This document shows, piece by piece, positions 41,881-50,040 of a DNA stretch of 64,000 bases (positions are counted from its first letter, which is position 1; every line of letters begins with the position of its first letter). Both the position numbers and the translations under genes were made by a program. Origin of the DNA: CAYFUF01 sp964394795 (GTDB lineage Bacteria > Bacillota > Clostridia > Tissierellales > Peptoniphilaceae); the NCBI GenBank assembly GCA_964394795.1, contig CAYMYX010000001.1, positions 57,218 to 121,217 on the forward strand. The letters are read 5' to 3'. The notes beneath the pieces were generated by a model. The model was not told the origin of the DNA. It made no database searches and was given only the letters and a program-made list of their open reading frames with translations.

Positions 41881-43044
41881 TTACGAGAAGAAGAGGAGCA
41901 ACATTCCTGCCGCTACTGCCGACCCGATAACGCCTGCGACGTTGGGGCCCATGGCATGCATGAGGAGGAAGTTTGAAGGATTGTACTTTTGCCCTTCCTT
42001 TTGGACGACGCGAGCTGCCATCGGTACTGCAGAAACGCCTGCCGCACCAATCATTGGATTGATCTTACCCTTGGTCAACTTGTAGAAGAGCTTGCCCAAG
42101 AGGACGCCGCAAGCAGTTCCTACCGCAAAGGCAATAACGCCTAGCAACAGAATCTGCAAAGTTTCCGTTCTGAGGAAGTTCTGGGCCGATGCGGTTGCAC
42201 CGACGGTAGTTCCAAGGAAGAGGGAAACCATGTACATGAGGGACTTGTCTAACATTTCAACGAGACGAGGAACCAAACCCGTTTCCTTCAGCAGGTTACC
42301 CATCATCAGCATTCCAATGAGCGAACCGGAACTAGGTAGTAGTAAAACGACGAAGATGGTAACAATGATTGGAAAAAGAATCTTTTCCGTCTTGCTGACC
42401 GGCCTTAACTGTTCCATTTTAACTTGGCGCTCTTCCTTGGTCGTCAACGCCCGAATGATGGGCGGTTGGATAACTGGAACGAGGGCCATATACGAGTAAG
42501 CCGCTATGGCGATTGCCCCAAGTAAATGTGGTGACAGCTGACTGGTGAGGTAGAGAGCTGTTGGTCCGTCTGCACCACCGATGATACCGATGGAAGCTGC
42601 TTCAGCACCGGTAAATCCAATGAGGATAGCCCCAATAAAGGTGAAGAAAATACCGATTTGAGCAGCTGCCCCTAAGAGCAAGCTCACGGGATTAGCAATC
42701 AGCGGGCCAAAGTCGGTCCCTGCCCCGATACAGAGGAAGATTAGTGGAGGATAGATACCTAAAGATACGCCTTGGTAGAGGTACCACAGAAGTCCGCCAT
42801 TGGCTGCCTCAGTTGGTGGGGTCATCAGACCAGTTAATGGCAGATTTGCCAATAGGATACCGAATGCGATCGGTGTAAGTAGGTAAGGCTCGAATCCCTT
42901 TACGATGGCTAAGTAGAGCAAAATCAAGGAAATGACAATCATAATCAGCTCACCCGGAACCATCATTCCGAAGAGTTCAGTCGTTGGTTGAAACAAGGCG
43001 GCGAAGCCTGTGCTCGACCAAAAACTCTGTAGAAAATCTAACAT
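41881..43044 (-). CDS. Sodium-translocating decarboxylase, beta subunit
   Basis: A 387-residue membrane protein of the OadB/MmdB/GcdB family that couples removal of CO2 from carboxybiotin to Na+ export. About ten hydrophobic segments; family blocks include the Asp-bearing GIIGGADGPTALYLTSQLSP at about 152-171, a SGSLIGMLMMGNLLKETGLV region near 240 and NPMIGAAGVSAVPMAARVVQ near 331-350 and HAMGPNVAGVIGSA near 365. Length is typical for short beta subunits. It is the last gene of the five-gene unit, 9 bases after the biotin protein, and a terminator follows. Confidence 0.95.
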   Translation of the reverse strand: MLDFLQSFWSSTGFAALFQPTTELFGMMVPGELIMIVISLILLYLAIVKGFEPYLLTPIAFGILLANLPLTGLMTPPTEAANGGLLWYLYQGVSLGIYPPLIFLCIGAGTDFGPLIANPVSLLLGAAAQIGIFFTFIGAILIGFTGAEAASIGIIGGADGPTALYLTSQLSPHLLGAIAIAAYSYMALVPVIQPPIIRALTTKEERQVKMEQLRPVSKTEKILFPIIVTIFVVLLLPSSGSLIGMLMMGNLLKETGLVPRLVEMLDKSLMYMVSLFLGTTVGATASAQNFLRTETLQILLLGVIAFAVGTACGVLLGKLFYKLTKGKINPMIGAAGVSAVPMAARVVQKEGQKYNPSNFLLMHAMGPNVAGVIGSAVAAGMLLLFFS

Positions 43045-43053
43045 CTTACCCCC

Positions 43054-43473
43054 TTATTTGATAACGACTAGCAGATTACCAGAAGAGACTGCATCTCCCC
43101 TATTTACGTGTACGGATACAATTTCACAATCCCTAGGTGCTACTACTTCATTTTCCATCTTCATGGCTTCGATGATGACGAGTTCTTCACCGGCTTTAAG
43201 CTTCTGTCCAGGTCTTACGCGGACATCGATGACATTGCCTTGAAGAGGTGCTAAGACTTGCTCTTCCCCTGCTTGAGGCTCTGCATTTGCTTTTGGCGCT
43301 GGGCTTGCTTGAGCTGCAGGAGCCGGCGTTGGGGTTGGAGCTTGCTTTGGTGCTTGTTGTGGTGCTGGAGCTGCTTGTTGAGGTTGGCTACTTTGTTCTT
43401 CCGTTCCTAACTCTTCCACTTCAACTTCGTACTCTTTCCCGTTTACTTTAATACGATAATTTTTGATACTCAT
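43054..43473 (-). CDS. Biotin carboxyl carrier protein of the decarboxylase
   Basis: A 139-residue biotin carrier. An N-terminal KNYRIKVNGKEYEVEVEEL strand region, a flexible Pro/Ala/Gln-rich linker (residues about 28-65) and a biotinyl domain with EAMKMENEVVAPRDC, whose Lys carries biotin. It carries CO2 from the carboxyltransferase to the beta subunit. Start 43473 has AGGAGGAG upstream. It resembles MmdC-type gamma subunits. Confidence 0.94.
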   Translation of the reverse strand: MSIKNYRIKVNGKEYEVEVEELGTEEQSSQPQQAAPAPQQAPKQAPTPTPAPAAQASPAPKANAEPQAGEEQVLAPLQGNVIDVRVRPGQKLKAGEELVIIEAMKMENEVVAPRDCEIVSVHVNRGDAVSSGNLLVVIK

Positions 43474-43484
43474 GATAACTCCTC

Positions 43485-43853
43485 CTATTTCATATTCCTT
43501 GATGCTAAAATCCATGGGGTTTCGTTGTTCGTCACTTGACGGAACTTGCGAACGACGAAATCTGCACTTGCCTTATCATTTGAGCGATGAGCTGCTACCG
43601 CTGCGGTGAGGAGGACACTTATGGGGGCCATATCCTCGTCTTCCGCTTCACTGCTAATAAGCGTGGCACTGCTGTCTTGAACTTCCTGGGTTGATTCTGC
43701 AACTTCTTCCGTCTTCTCTTCCTTCTTTCGATTCATGACCTTAGCGGTTAGTTGAATCAAGAAAACCAAACAAGCTAAGACAACAAATACGGTAAGGATG
43801 CTAAAAATGGTGATAAATATCGATTCATCAAAAGTTATTTCACTTCCAAACAT
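43485..43853 (-). CDS. OadG-family small membrane subunit
   Basis: A 122-residue protein with one N-terminal membrane helix (IFITIFSILTVFVVLACLVFLIQL is the hydrophobic core, residues about 12-35) and a charged cytoplasmic tail ending in a segment AAVAAHRSNDKASADFVVRK and WILASRNMK. This is the delta/gamma (OadG, MmdD) pattern: a short anchor that joins the carboxyltransferase to the membrane pump. AGGAGG precedes the ATG. It lies 12 bases after the carboxyltransferase gene and just before the biotin carrier. Confidence 0.88.
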   Translation of the reverse strand: MFGSEITFDESIFITIFSILTVFVVLACLVFLIQLTAKVMNRKKEEKTEEVAESTQEVQDSSATLISSEAEDEDMAPISVLLTAAVAAHRSNDKASADFVVRKFRQVTNNETPWILASRNMK

Positions 43854-43865
43854 GCTCTGCCTCCT

Positions 43866-45413
43866 TTACAGCGGAATATTCCCGTGCTTCTTCTTCGGAG
43901 AGTCTACTCGTTTGCCTTCCAGCATTTGTAAAGCGCTGATAATGAGTGGACGGGTATCCCTAGGAACGATTACGTCATCGACGAAACCGGAAGCTGCCGC
44001 TACGTAAGGATTCATCATCTGTTCATTGTAGTCATCAATCATCTTCTTCCGCTCCGCTTGAGGGTCTTCTGCCCCATCGATCTCTTTGCGGAAGATGATA
44101 TTAGCTGCGCCGCTGGCGCCCATTACCGCAATTTCTGCTTGGGGCCATGCGAACACCACATCAGCACCAAGGTGCTTCGAGCACATACCGATGTAGGCGC
44201 CACCATAGGCTTTGCGGACAATCAGGGTAATCTTGGGCACGGTTGCTTCGCTGTAAGCGTAAAGCAGTTTTGCGCCGTGGCGGATGATACCGCCAAACTC
44301 TTGCTCAGTTCCCGGTAAGAAGCCCGGTACATCTTCAATAGTTAATAGCGGAATATTGAAGGAGTCGCAGGTACGTATGAAACGAGCTGCCTTGTCAGAG
44401 GAGTCAATGTCCAAGCAACCTGCACGGAAGCGTGGTTGGCTAGCAATGACACCTACCGTTTTACCGGCCATCCGAATGAAACCGGTCATAATGTTCTTGG
44501 CGAAGTGCTCTTGGTATTCGAAGAAGTCACCGTCGTCGGCTAGGTTCTGGACAATTTCCTTCATATCGTAAGCTTTGGAAGGATTCTCAGGAATGATCGT
44601 GTCCAGGAAGGTATCGCGACGATTGGAGTCGTCTGCAGTTTCTTTCACAGGAACGGAATCCATGTTGTTTTGTGGGAGGAAGCTTAAGAGCGTCCGAACT
44701 TGGTTGAAGCATTCCTCTTCGCTAACTGCCGCAAAGTGGGCAACCCCGCTCTTCTCATTGTGGGTCATCGCTCCACCCAGTGATTCGGCAGATACATCTT
44801 CGCCCGTAACCGCTTTAATAACCTGAGGTCCGGTAATGTACATTTGTCCTGTGTTCTCCACCATGAAGATGAAGTCGGTGAGCGCCGGTGAATAGACGGC
44901 GCCGCCGGCGCAAGGCCCCATAATGATAGAAATCTGAGGGATGACACCCGATGCTTTGGTATTGTTGTAGAAGATGCGGCCGTAACCTGCTAGGGCGTTG
45001 ACGCCTTCTTGAATGCGGGCTCCGCCTGAGTCGTTGATGCAGATAACGGGGGCGCCAACTTCCATTGCCTTCTCCTGCATAGCAGCAATCTTAGCGGCAT
45101 GCATCTCACCCAGCGATCCACCGGATACGGTAAAGTCCTGAGCAGCTGCGAAAGTTAAACGACCATTGATTGAGCCATATCCCGTGACGACACCGTCGCC
45201 TGGGATTTCCTTTTCGGCCATACCAAAGTTCGTGTTGTGGTGTTTGACAAAGAGGCCAATTTCGACAAAGGACTCTGGATCAAACAGCATGAGCAGACGC
45301 TCACGGGCGGTTTGCTTGCCACGTTCGTGTTGCTTTTGGATGGCCTTCTCCCCGCCGCCCAGCTTGAGTTTCTCTTTCAATTCAATGAGTTGGTTAATCT
45401 TGTCTCCTGCCAT
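43866..45413 (-). CDS. Acyl-CoA decarboxylase carboxyltransferase subunit (MmdA/PccB type)
   Basis: A 515-residue carboxyltransferase of the PccB/MmdA family with both crotonase-like halves: GSLGEMHAAKIAAMQEKAME, DSGGARIQEGVNALAGYGRI and GPCAGGAVYSPALTDF in the first, PGFLPGTEQEFGGIIRHGAK and KAYGGAYIGMCSKHLGAD in the second. Such subunits move CO2 from methylmalonyl-CoA, malonyl-CoA or related thioesters to biotin. The substrate is not readable from the motifs; the next gene upstream, an MdcA-type malonate transferase, points to malonyl-CoA. GAAGGAGG precedes the ATG. Confidence 0.93.
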   Translation of the reverse strand: MAGDKINQLIELKEKLKLGGGEKAIQKQHERGKQTARERLLMLFDPESFVEIGLFVKHHNTNFGMAEKEIPGDGVVTGYGSINGRLTFAAAQDFTVSGGSLGEMHAAKIAAMQEKAMEVGAPVICINDSGGARIQEGVNALAGYGRIFYNNTKASGVIPQISIIMGPCAGGAVYSPALTDFIFMVENTGQMYITGPQVIKAVTGEDVSAESLGGAMTHNEKSGVAHFAAVSEEECFNQVRTLLSFLPQNNMDSVPVKETADDSNRRDTFLDTIIPENPSKAYDMKEIVQNLADDGDFFEYQEHFAKNIMTGFIRMAGKTVGVIASQPRFRAGCLDIDSSDKAARFIRTCDSFNIPLLTIEDVPGFLPGTEQEFGGIIRHGAKLLYAYSEATVPKITLIVRKAYGGAYIGMCSKHLGADVVFAWPQAEIAVMGASGAANIIFRKEIDGAEDPQAERKKMIDDYNEQMMNPYVAAASGFVDDVIVPRDTRPLIISALQMLEGKRVDSPKKKHGNIPL

Positions 45414-45414
45414 A

Positions 45415-47055
45415 CTAATTGCCTCCTTCGGCTTTAAAACTGTCCGGTATCTTATATAAGCCGCCTGAAATTTCAGCGATCTCTTCCAAACTCTGAGCTG
45501 CTAGAAGGTCTCTTGTGGCTTCTTCAGCCGAAATCTCCAAATCCTCAGGGTAAGCGACTTTACCTGCCTTGCGGAGGGCGTCAATTTCCTCCAGCGTAAT
45601 CGTGTCACCAAAGTCCGTACCTTGGGCGACGGCTGCTAGCATCGTCTTTCTCTCTTCCCTATCCTTCGCTTGATAGAGGTAAGCAATACCTTGCTCAGTA
45701 ACCATGTGGGTGATGTCTTCTCCGTAGATCATGACCGGTGGGGCATCCATGCCGGCTTCTTTACCAATCTTGACCGCATCCAATTCTTCAACAAAGCTAG
45801 ACCCGAAACGAGTTTGGCTCATGACCATTTGGACAACCAGTTTCTTACCGGAAATCAGGGACCCGTCCTGTGGTCTCATGTCATTCCAAGCCGGTGTAGT
45901 ATGGCGACGACCACTGGCCATGTTCCCCATATTAGGCGCTCCGCCGAATCCACTCAGACGGGTCGTCGTAACGGTGGAAGAGTTGCCATAATAGTCGACT
46001 TGTAACGTGCCACCTAGGAAGAGGTCGATGCCATAGAGGCCTGCTGTCTGGGCGATGGCCCGATTTGACCTCAACGATCCGTCTGGACCCGTGAAGAAGA
46101 TGTCCGATCTTTCCTTGCAGTACTCATCCATACCAAGCTCTCCACCAAAGGAATAGATGGTGTTGACCCAGCCTGCTTCGATAGCCGGGATAAGAGTAGG
46201 ATGTGGATTTAGGACCCATTCGCTACAGATCTTGCCTTTAAGGCCCAACTGCTCGCCGTAGGTTGGTAACAGAAGTTCAATAGCCGCTCCGTTGTAACCA
46301 ACACCATGGTTCAAGGAAGTCACTTGGTGTTTAGCATAAATGCCTTTGATAACCATCATGGCCATCAGGATATGTTCGTCTTTAATCTTTTGTGGATCTC
46401 TGGTAAACAGAGGCTCGAAGTATAGCTTTTCTTCGGAAGGAACGATGAAGTCGATCCAGTCGCCGGGGATATCAACTCGAGGTAGGCTACCATCTTCGAC
46501 GATTTCATCAACTTGGGCAATAACGATACCATTCTTGAAAGCGCCAGCCTCAGCAAGCATGGGGGTATCTTCGGTATTGTAACCGGTGTAGAGGTTGCCC
46601 TGACTGTCAGCTTTGGTCGCTGCTAAGAGACACACGTTAGGCACTAGATCAACGAAGAGTCGTCCGTACATTTCCAAATAGGTATGGATAGCACCGATTT
46701 TGATTTCCTTGTTTTGTATCATTTCCGTTAAGCGCTTTGCTTGCTTGCCGGAGAAAGCAAAATTGAGCTCCGATGCAATCCCCTTGTCATAAAGGTCAAG
46801 ATGCTCATCCAAGGAAACAGATGAAATAATCATGTTGAGGTTGTTGACCTTGTCGCTATCCACCTGGACAAGTGCCTTCGCTAAGTACGTTGCTTGCTTT
46901 TGGTTGCAGCCTTCCAACACGACCTTATCTCCGGGTTGAATTACCCCCTCCAATAAGGGAACAATGGAGTCCGCTTTGACGACTTTCCCATCCACCAAAT
47001 CTTGAACCTGTTCCAAACGTTTTCTCTTCTCTTCTGCTTGTGTTTTCCAGTTCAT
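45415..47055 (-). CDS. mdcA: Malonate decarboxylase alpha-type transferase (MdcA/MadA)
   Basis: A 546-residue CoA-transferase-fold protein. Long stretches match my memory of MdcA: PGDKVVLEGCNQKQATYLAK near residue 42, IGAIHTYLEMYGRLFVDLVP near 120, LYTGYNTEDTPMLAEAGAF near 153, PRVDIPGDWIDFIVPSEE near 190, ELGMDEYCKERSDIFFTGPD near 310 and SGFGGAPNMGNMASGRRHT near 370. In classical systems MdcA exchanges acetyl and malonyl groups on an acyl carrier protein; isolated MdcA can use CoA thioesters. No acyl carrier, mdcB, mdcG or mdcD/E gene is present. It is the first gene of the sodium-pump unit; AAAGGAG precedes the ATG. Confidence 0.88.
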   Translation of the reverse strand: MNWKTQAEEKRKRLEQVQDLVDGKVVKADSIVPLLEGVIQPGDKVVLEGCNQKQATYLAKALVQVDSDKVNNLNMIISSVSLDEHLDLYDKGIASELNFAFSGKQAKRLTEMIQNKEIKIGAIHTYLEMYGRLFVDLVPNVCLLAATKADSQGNLYTGYNTEDTPMLAEAGAFKNGIVIAQVDEIVEDGSLPRVDIPGDWIDFIVPSEEKLYFEPLFTRDPQKIKDEHILMAMMVIKGIYAKHQVTSLNHGVGYNGAAIELLLPTYGEQLGLKGKICSEWVLNPHPTLIPAIEAGWVNTIYSFGGELGMDEYCKERSDIFFTGPDGSLRSNRAIAQTAGLYGIDLFLGGTLQVDYYGNSSTVTTTRLSGFGGAPNMGNMASGRRHTTPAWNDMRPQDGSLISGKKLVVQMVMSQTRFGSSFVEELDAVKIGKEAGMDAPPVMIYGEDITHMVTEQGIAYLYQAKDREERKTMLAAVAQGTDFGDTITLEEIDALRKAGKVAYPEDLEISAEEATRDLLAAQSLEEIAEISGGLYKIPDSFKAEGGN

Positions 47056-47417
47056 GCTTGCTCCTTTCGTCAGAACCTAGATTATTTTCCCGAATTTTTT
47101 CAACACACTTATTGACTACAATTTTCGGTTGAGTTCGATAAATAAGCCTGTTAACTTATGTTCATGATACCACGGGGCTTATTATGCCGTCTAATATATA
47201 ATGTAGAAGTTGTTCATGCCGAATTTGTTATGAATTTTCTTATAGATAAACTAGTCCTACAGGTTATATTTTTGGAGATATTTCCAAGATGTTTGATGGT
47301 TATTCCGCCTCGCAGCAAACAGAGAATGGGTACTAGTAAAGCAAAGAAAACATTGGTAAATAATTCGTATAAAAATGGTTATCGAACGACGGCTGTCGTT
47401 CCAAGAAAGGACCGCCT
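47056..47417. other. 362-base gap before mdcA and the DUF1667 gene
   Basis: The gap between the divergent mdcA and DUF1667 genes must hold both promoters, but only a TATAAT at 47197-47202 (plus) is clear, without a good -35. A hairpin AACGAC/GTCGTT (about 47385-47400) lies just before the ribosome binding site of the DUF1667 gene. A plus-strand frame at 47158-47454 looks unlike a gene (no ribosome binding site, overlaps the real gene). Confidence 0.4.
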
Positions 47418-47780
47418 ATGCTCACGAAAAAAATGGTATGCGAAAACTGTGTGAACCACTGCCGGCTGACCGTCACCTACGGCGACGATTATAAAATCAG
47501 CGATGTGGATGGAAACTCCTGTTCCTATGGCATTCGCTATGCTCACGACAACGCCTCTACATACCAGGAAGTCTTTCAAGGCTTCGCCAGCCTAGCGGAC
47601 AAGCCTGAGGAGAAGATAAAAGTGAAGAGTTCAACAGAAGTTGGTCCGGACCTAGTTCAAGAATTTGAGCGTGTACTAGAAGACCTGCAAGTGGACCTTC
47701 CTGTAACCTTTGGCCAGGTGCTGATTGAGAATGTCGCGGACAGCGGGGTTGATCTTCTAGCTGCCCAACGAAAATCTTAA
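47418..47780 (+). CDS. DUF1667 domain protein
   Basis: A 120-residue protein matching DUF1667 (PF07892). Its Cys pairs are visible as VCENCVNHCRLTV at residues 7-19 and GNSCSYGIRYA at about 32-42, where the family has a C-x-x-C...GNxCxRG pattern; the end PVTFGQVLIENVADSGVDLL also fits. DUF1667 proteins are usually encoded with FAD-dependent glycerol-3-phosphate-dehydrogenase-like enzymes and may hold a metal or cluster; here the gene is alone. GAAAGGA precedes the ATG. A bidirectional terminator follows. Confidence 0.8.
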   Translation: MLTKKMVCENCVNHCRLTVTYGDDYKISDVDGNSCSYGIRYAHDNASTYQEVFQGFASLADKPEEKIKVKSSTEVGPDLVQEFERVLEDLQVDLPVTFGQVLIENVADSGVDLLAAQRKS

Positions 47781-47793
47781 CGATATAACAAGA

Positions 47794-47830
47794 GAGGGGC
47801 TGATCAACGCTAAGCGTTGACCGGCCCCTC
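47794..47830. terminator. Bidirectional terminator
   Basis: GAGGGGC plus TCAACGC pairs with GCGTTGA plus GCCCCTC across 47794-47830, between two convergent genes. Confidence 0.85.
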
Positions 47831-47847
47831 CATCTTTTCCTATACCA

Positions 47848-48285
47848 TTATAAATCGGCGAATTGTTCCCGAATCTTCAAGATATCCTCATCGTCAGTTT
47901 CCGGTAATTCAATACCATGCGCAATAGATTCACCATTCTCCGCTGTAACGAACTTCACTCCACCATGGGCTGCTGTTTCGCCCGTAGACAGACTAACCAC
48001 ATCCGTATAAATAATCGCGCTTGTTCGACCAACCTTGACCAGCTGGCACCTTAGCTCAACCATCTCCCCCGGTTGAATGGGCTTGGTCATCAAGAAATCC
48101 AATACCTTCAGGCAGAAAACTTGGCTGGGCTTCTTTACGATTCTGCACATGCAAAGGAAGCTCGCCTCCACGTGCCAATAGGCCATCTGTGGCGCAAATA
48201 ACGTGTCATGATGGTTCAAATGGGCTGGTAATACAATCTTTCTGGTAATCAGTGAATAGTCATCCATGGTATTTTTTAACGTCAT
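47848..48285 (-). CDS. Hotdog-fold thioesterase
   Basis: A 145-residue hotdog protein of the 4-hydroxybenzoyl-CoA thioesterase/YbgC-like group. LPAHLNHHDTLFAPQMAYW at about residues 19-37 resembles the V/LxxxxxDxxGHV catalytic strand and helix but with Asn-His-His-Asp; a KVLDFLMTKPIQPGEMVELR core strand follows. It probably hydrolyses an acyl-CoA; the substrate is unknown. AAGGAG precedes the ATG. It is the last gene of a four-gene run with MocA, phosphatase-HD and a methyltransferase. Confidence 0.8.
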   Translation of the reverse strand: MTLKNTMDDYSLITRKIVLPAHLNHHDTLFAPQMAYWHVEASFLCMCRIVKKPSQVFCLKVLDFLMTKPIQPGEMVELRCQLVKVGRTSAIIYTDVVSLSTGETAAHGGVKFVTAENGESIAHGIELPETDDEDILKIREQFADL

Positions 48286-48311
48286 GTTTTGGTCTCCTTA
48301 TGTAATAGTGG

Positions 48312-48905
48312 TTAATCTTCTTCAGCTGCTTGGCGAAGATCTTTATACTCGTCGATGGTGTCCATATCCTTGTAAATATAGGGATTGGCGACCTCGATGA
48401 ATTTTACTTTATCGGGATGCTGGGCAAGTGCCCCTTTCATCCCTTGGGGGCCATGGTAAGACAACAGCGACTCAAAAACCGTTGCTCCAATCCGAACCGG
48501 GTGGCCCTGTTTCCCTTCATTGATCGGAAAGACGATCTCTGCCTCATCTTTGGCGACTAGACCTATGGTTTCCACATCAATTAATGGCAAGTCGACGGGC
48601 GAGAATAGGATAGCATCATAACCTAAGCGGACTGCTTCAGCAATACCTAATTTAGCCGAATCCATCATCTCCGTTTGGGCATAATTCTCATTATTGATGA
48701 AGTGGATCCGAGGATTTCCGTCAAATAGGGCTTGGATTTCTTCTGCCCTGTGCCCCACCACGACGATAACTTCGTCAATCTCCGCCTCTTGAAACTTATC
48801 AATCAGGTATTGAATAGCCGGCTTCCCTTGGAAAGGCAGGAGGGGCTTGAAGTCCCCCATTCGGCTGGACAGGCCAGCGGCCAATATCATTGCGGCTTGC
48901 TTCAT
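48312..48905 (-). CDS. MocA-like molybdenum-cofactor nucleotidyltransferase
   Basis: A 197-residue nucleotidyltransferase of the MobA/MocA type. It begins AAMILAAGLSSRMGDFKPLL with the nucleotide-binding LAAGxSxRMG at residues 8-17 and has VVVGHRAEEI near 48-57, LFSPVDLPLID near 100 and EGKQGHPVRIG near 130. The motif set favours MocA (CTP) over MobA (GTP), and such genes often serve molybdenum hydroxylases. Its ATG overlaps the stop of the phosphatase-HD gene as ATGA. A phosphosugar or cobamide role is an alternative. No molybdenum hydroxylase is in this window. Confidence 0.85.
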   Translation of the reverse strand: MKQAAMILAAGLSSRMGDFKPLLPFQGKPAIQYLIDKFQEAEIDEVIVVVGHRAEEIQALFDGNPRIHFINNENYAQTEMMDSAKLGIAEAVRLGYDAILFSPVDLPLIDVETIGLVAKDEAEIVFPINEGKQGHPVRIGATVFESLLSYHGPQGMKGALAQHPDKVKFIEVANPYIYKDMDTIDEYKDLRQAAEED

Positions 48906-50026
48906 CCATCGCTCCTTTCCTCTAGGTCCGTATCGATTTGTCTCAATGCTTCTGGACCCAGTCGATTTTCGATCATCTGGTGGACGATATAGGCCGCCCT
49001 CAGCCGGCGATAATAGCCTTCAAGAGCAGCTCTCGCGGATCCATCGGCTTCGATCTTTGCTTTCGCTCCAGCGAATCGCTCCTCAATATCGACCAAACGG
49101 TCATGCATGATTCTCTTATCCGCATAAAAGAGTAGTGCTTCTTCGTTTAAGGTCAGCGGGTCCCGTAAGTTATCTTGGGCTTCAATTAAGAGGGCAACCG
49201 CAGGGTAGCCTTCTCTCCTCAGAATATTGGCTCCGTCTTCGACGTGAAATTTGCTACCTTTGGCAATATCGTGGAGGATGGCGGCAGCTTGTAAGAGGTC
49301 GCTATCGATAGCAGCTTTGCTTCCCTCCGCCTCCGTGAAACTATTTATTTTAAGTCCGATCAAAACAGCCAGTTCAGCAACTGCCTGGCCATGGCGGTAA
49401 ACATTCTCCGGCATCCCATAGTGTTTAGCGATCTTTTCCACCTTAGCTAAAGATGGGAATTTCTCCGGCATCTGACCAACTGATTTGACCAAGAATTTCG
49501 ACCCGTCCCAAACCAGTTCACTGACACTCCCGTAGCTTTGGGGTAAGCTTCGGGATATTTCCAAGGGAATTCCAAGAAGGTCTGCGATAAAGGTAGTAAT
49601 CATGGAAGCATGGCTGACAACGACACAAGCTTCCTCGCCGTATGTTTGAGCTACTTGGTTCATGGCCCTCTTCATCCGACTTAAAGCTTGAACTCTGGTC
49701 TCCCCACCTTCGGGCTCGGTGGTCAGGTCCTTCTTGATGGACTTTAAAGGTTGGTTTTCCCAAGCGCCCATGTCCATCTCTTGGAGGTCATCGATAATTT
49801 CAAGCGTACTATTGGTTCCCCCAATAATTTCAGCCGTCTCCTTTGCCCGCAACAAAGGGCTGGAGAAAACTCGCGTTAGCTCCAGATCTTCGAAATATTT
49901 ATTCAGCGTTTCTGCTTCTTCTATACCGGCCCCGCTCAAGGGCAAGTCCGTTCGGCCGATGCACCGGGTGATGTTGTCTTCAAAGGCAACATGGCCATGG
50001 CGCACCAGATATATCTTCTTTATCAA
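48902..50026 (-). CDS. Fused histidine phosphatase and HD domain protein
   Basis: A 374-residue two-domain protein. The N-terminal half is a phosphoglycerate-mutase-like phosphatase with YLVRHGHVAFED (RHG) at residues 5-16, SSPLLRAKETAEII near 54 and VVVSHASMITTFIAD (second His) near 140. The C-terminal half has the HD pattern VYRHGQAVAELAVLIG near 210 and AAAILHDIAKGSKFHVEDG near 245. The TTG at 50026 gives MIKKIYLVRHG, the usual family start, and lies 14 bases after the upstream stop; an ATG at 50062 inside the upstream gene is the alternative. Coupled to the MocA-like gene. Similar trios occur in molybdenum hydroxylase maturation sets. Confidence 0.82.
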   Translation of the reverse strand: MIKKIYLVRHGHVAFEDNITRCIGRTDLPLSGAGIEEAETLNKYFEDLELTRVFSSPLLRAKETAEIIGGTNSTLEIIDDLQEMDMGAWENQPLKSIKKDLTTEPEGGETRVQALSRMKRAMNQVAQTYGEEACVVVSHASMITTFIADLLGIPLEISRSLPQSYGSVSELVWDGSKFLVKSVGQMPEKFPSLAKVEKIAKHYGMPENVYRHGQAVAELAVLIGLKINSFTEAEGSKAAIDSDLLQAAAILHDIAKGSKFHVEDGANILRREGYPAVALLIEAQDNLRDPLTLNEEALLFYADKRIMHDRLVDIEERFAGAKAKIEADGSARAALEGYYRRLRAAYIVHQMIENRLGPEALRQIDTDLEERSDG

Positions 50027-50040
50027 TTTGGTTTCCGATC

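Noticed and set aside
47158..47454. 98-codon plus-strand frame before the DUF1667 gene
   Set aside because: No ribosome binding site, low-complexity basic end, and it overlaps the start of the recognisable DUF1667 gene in another frame.
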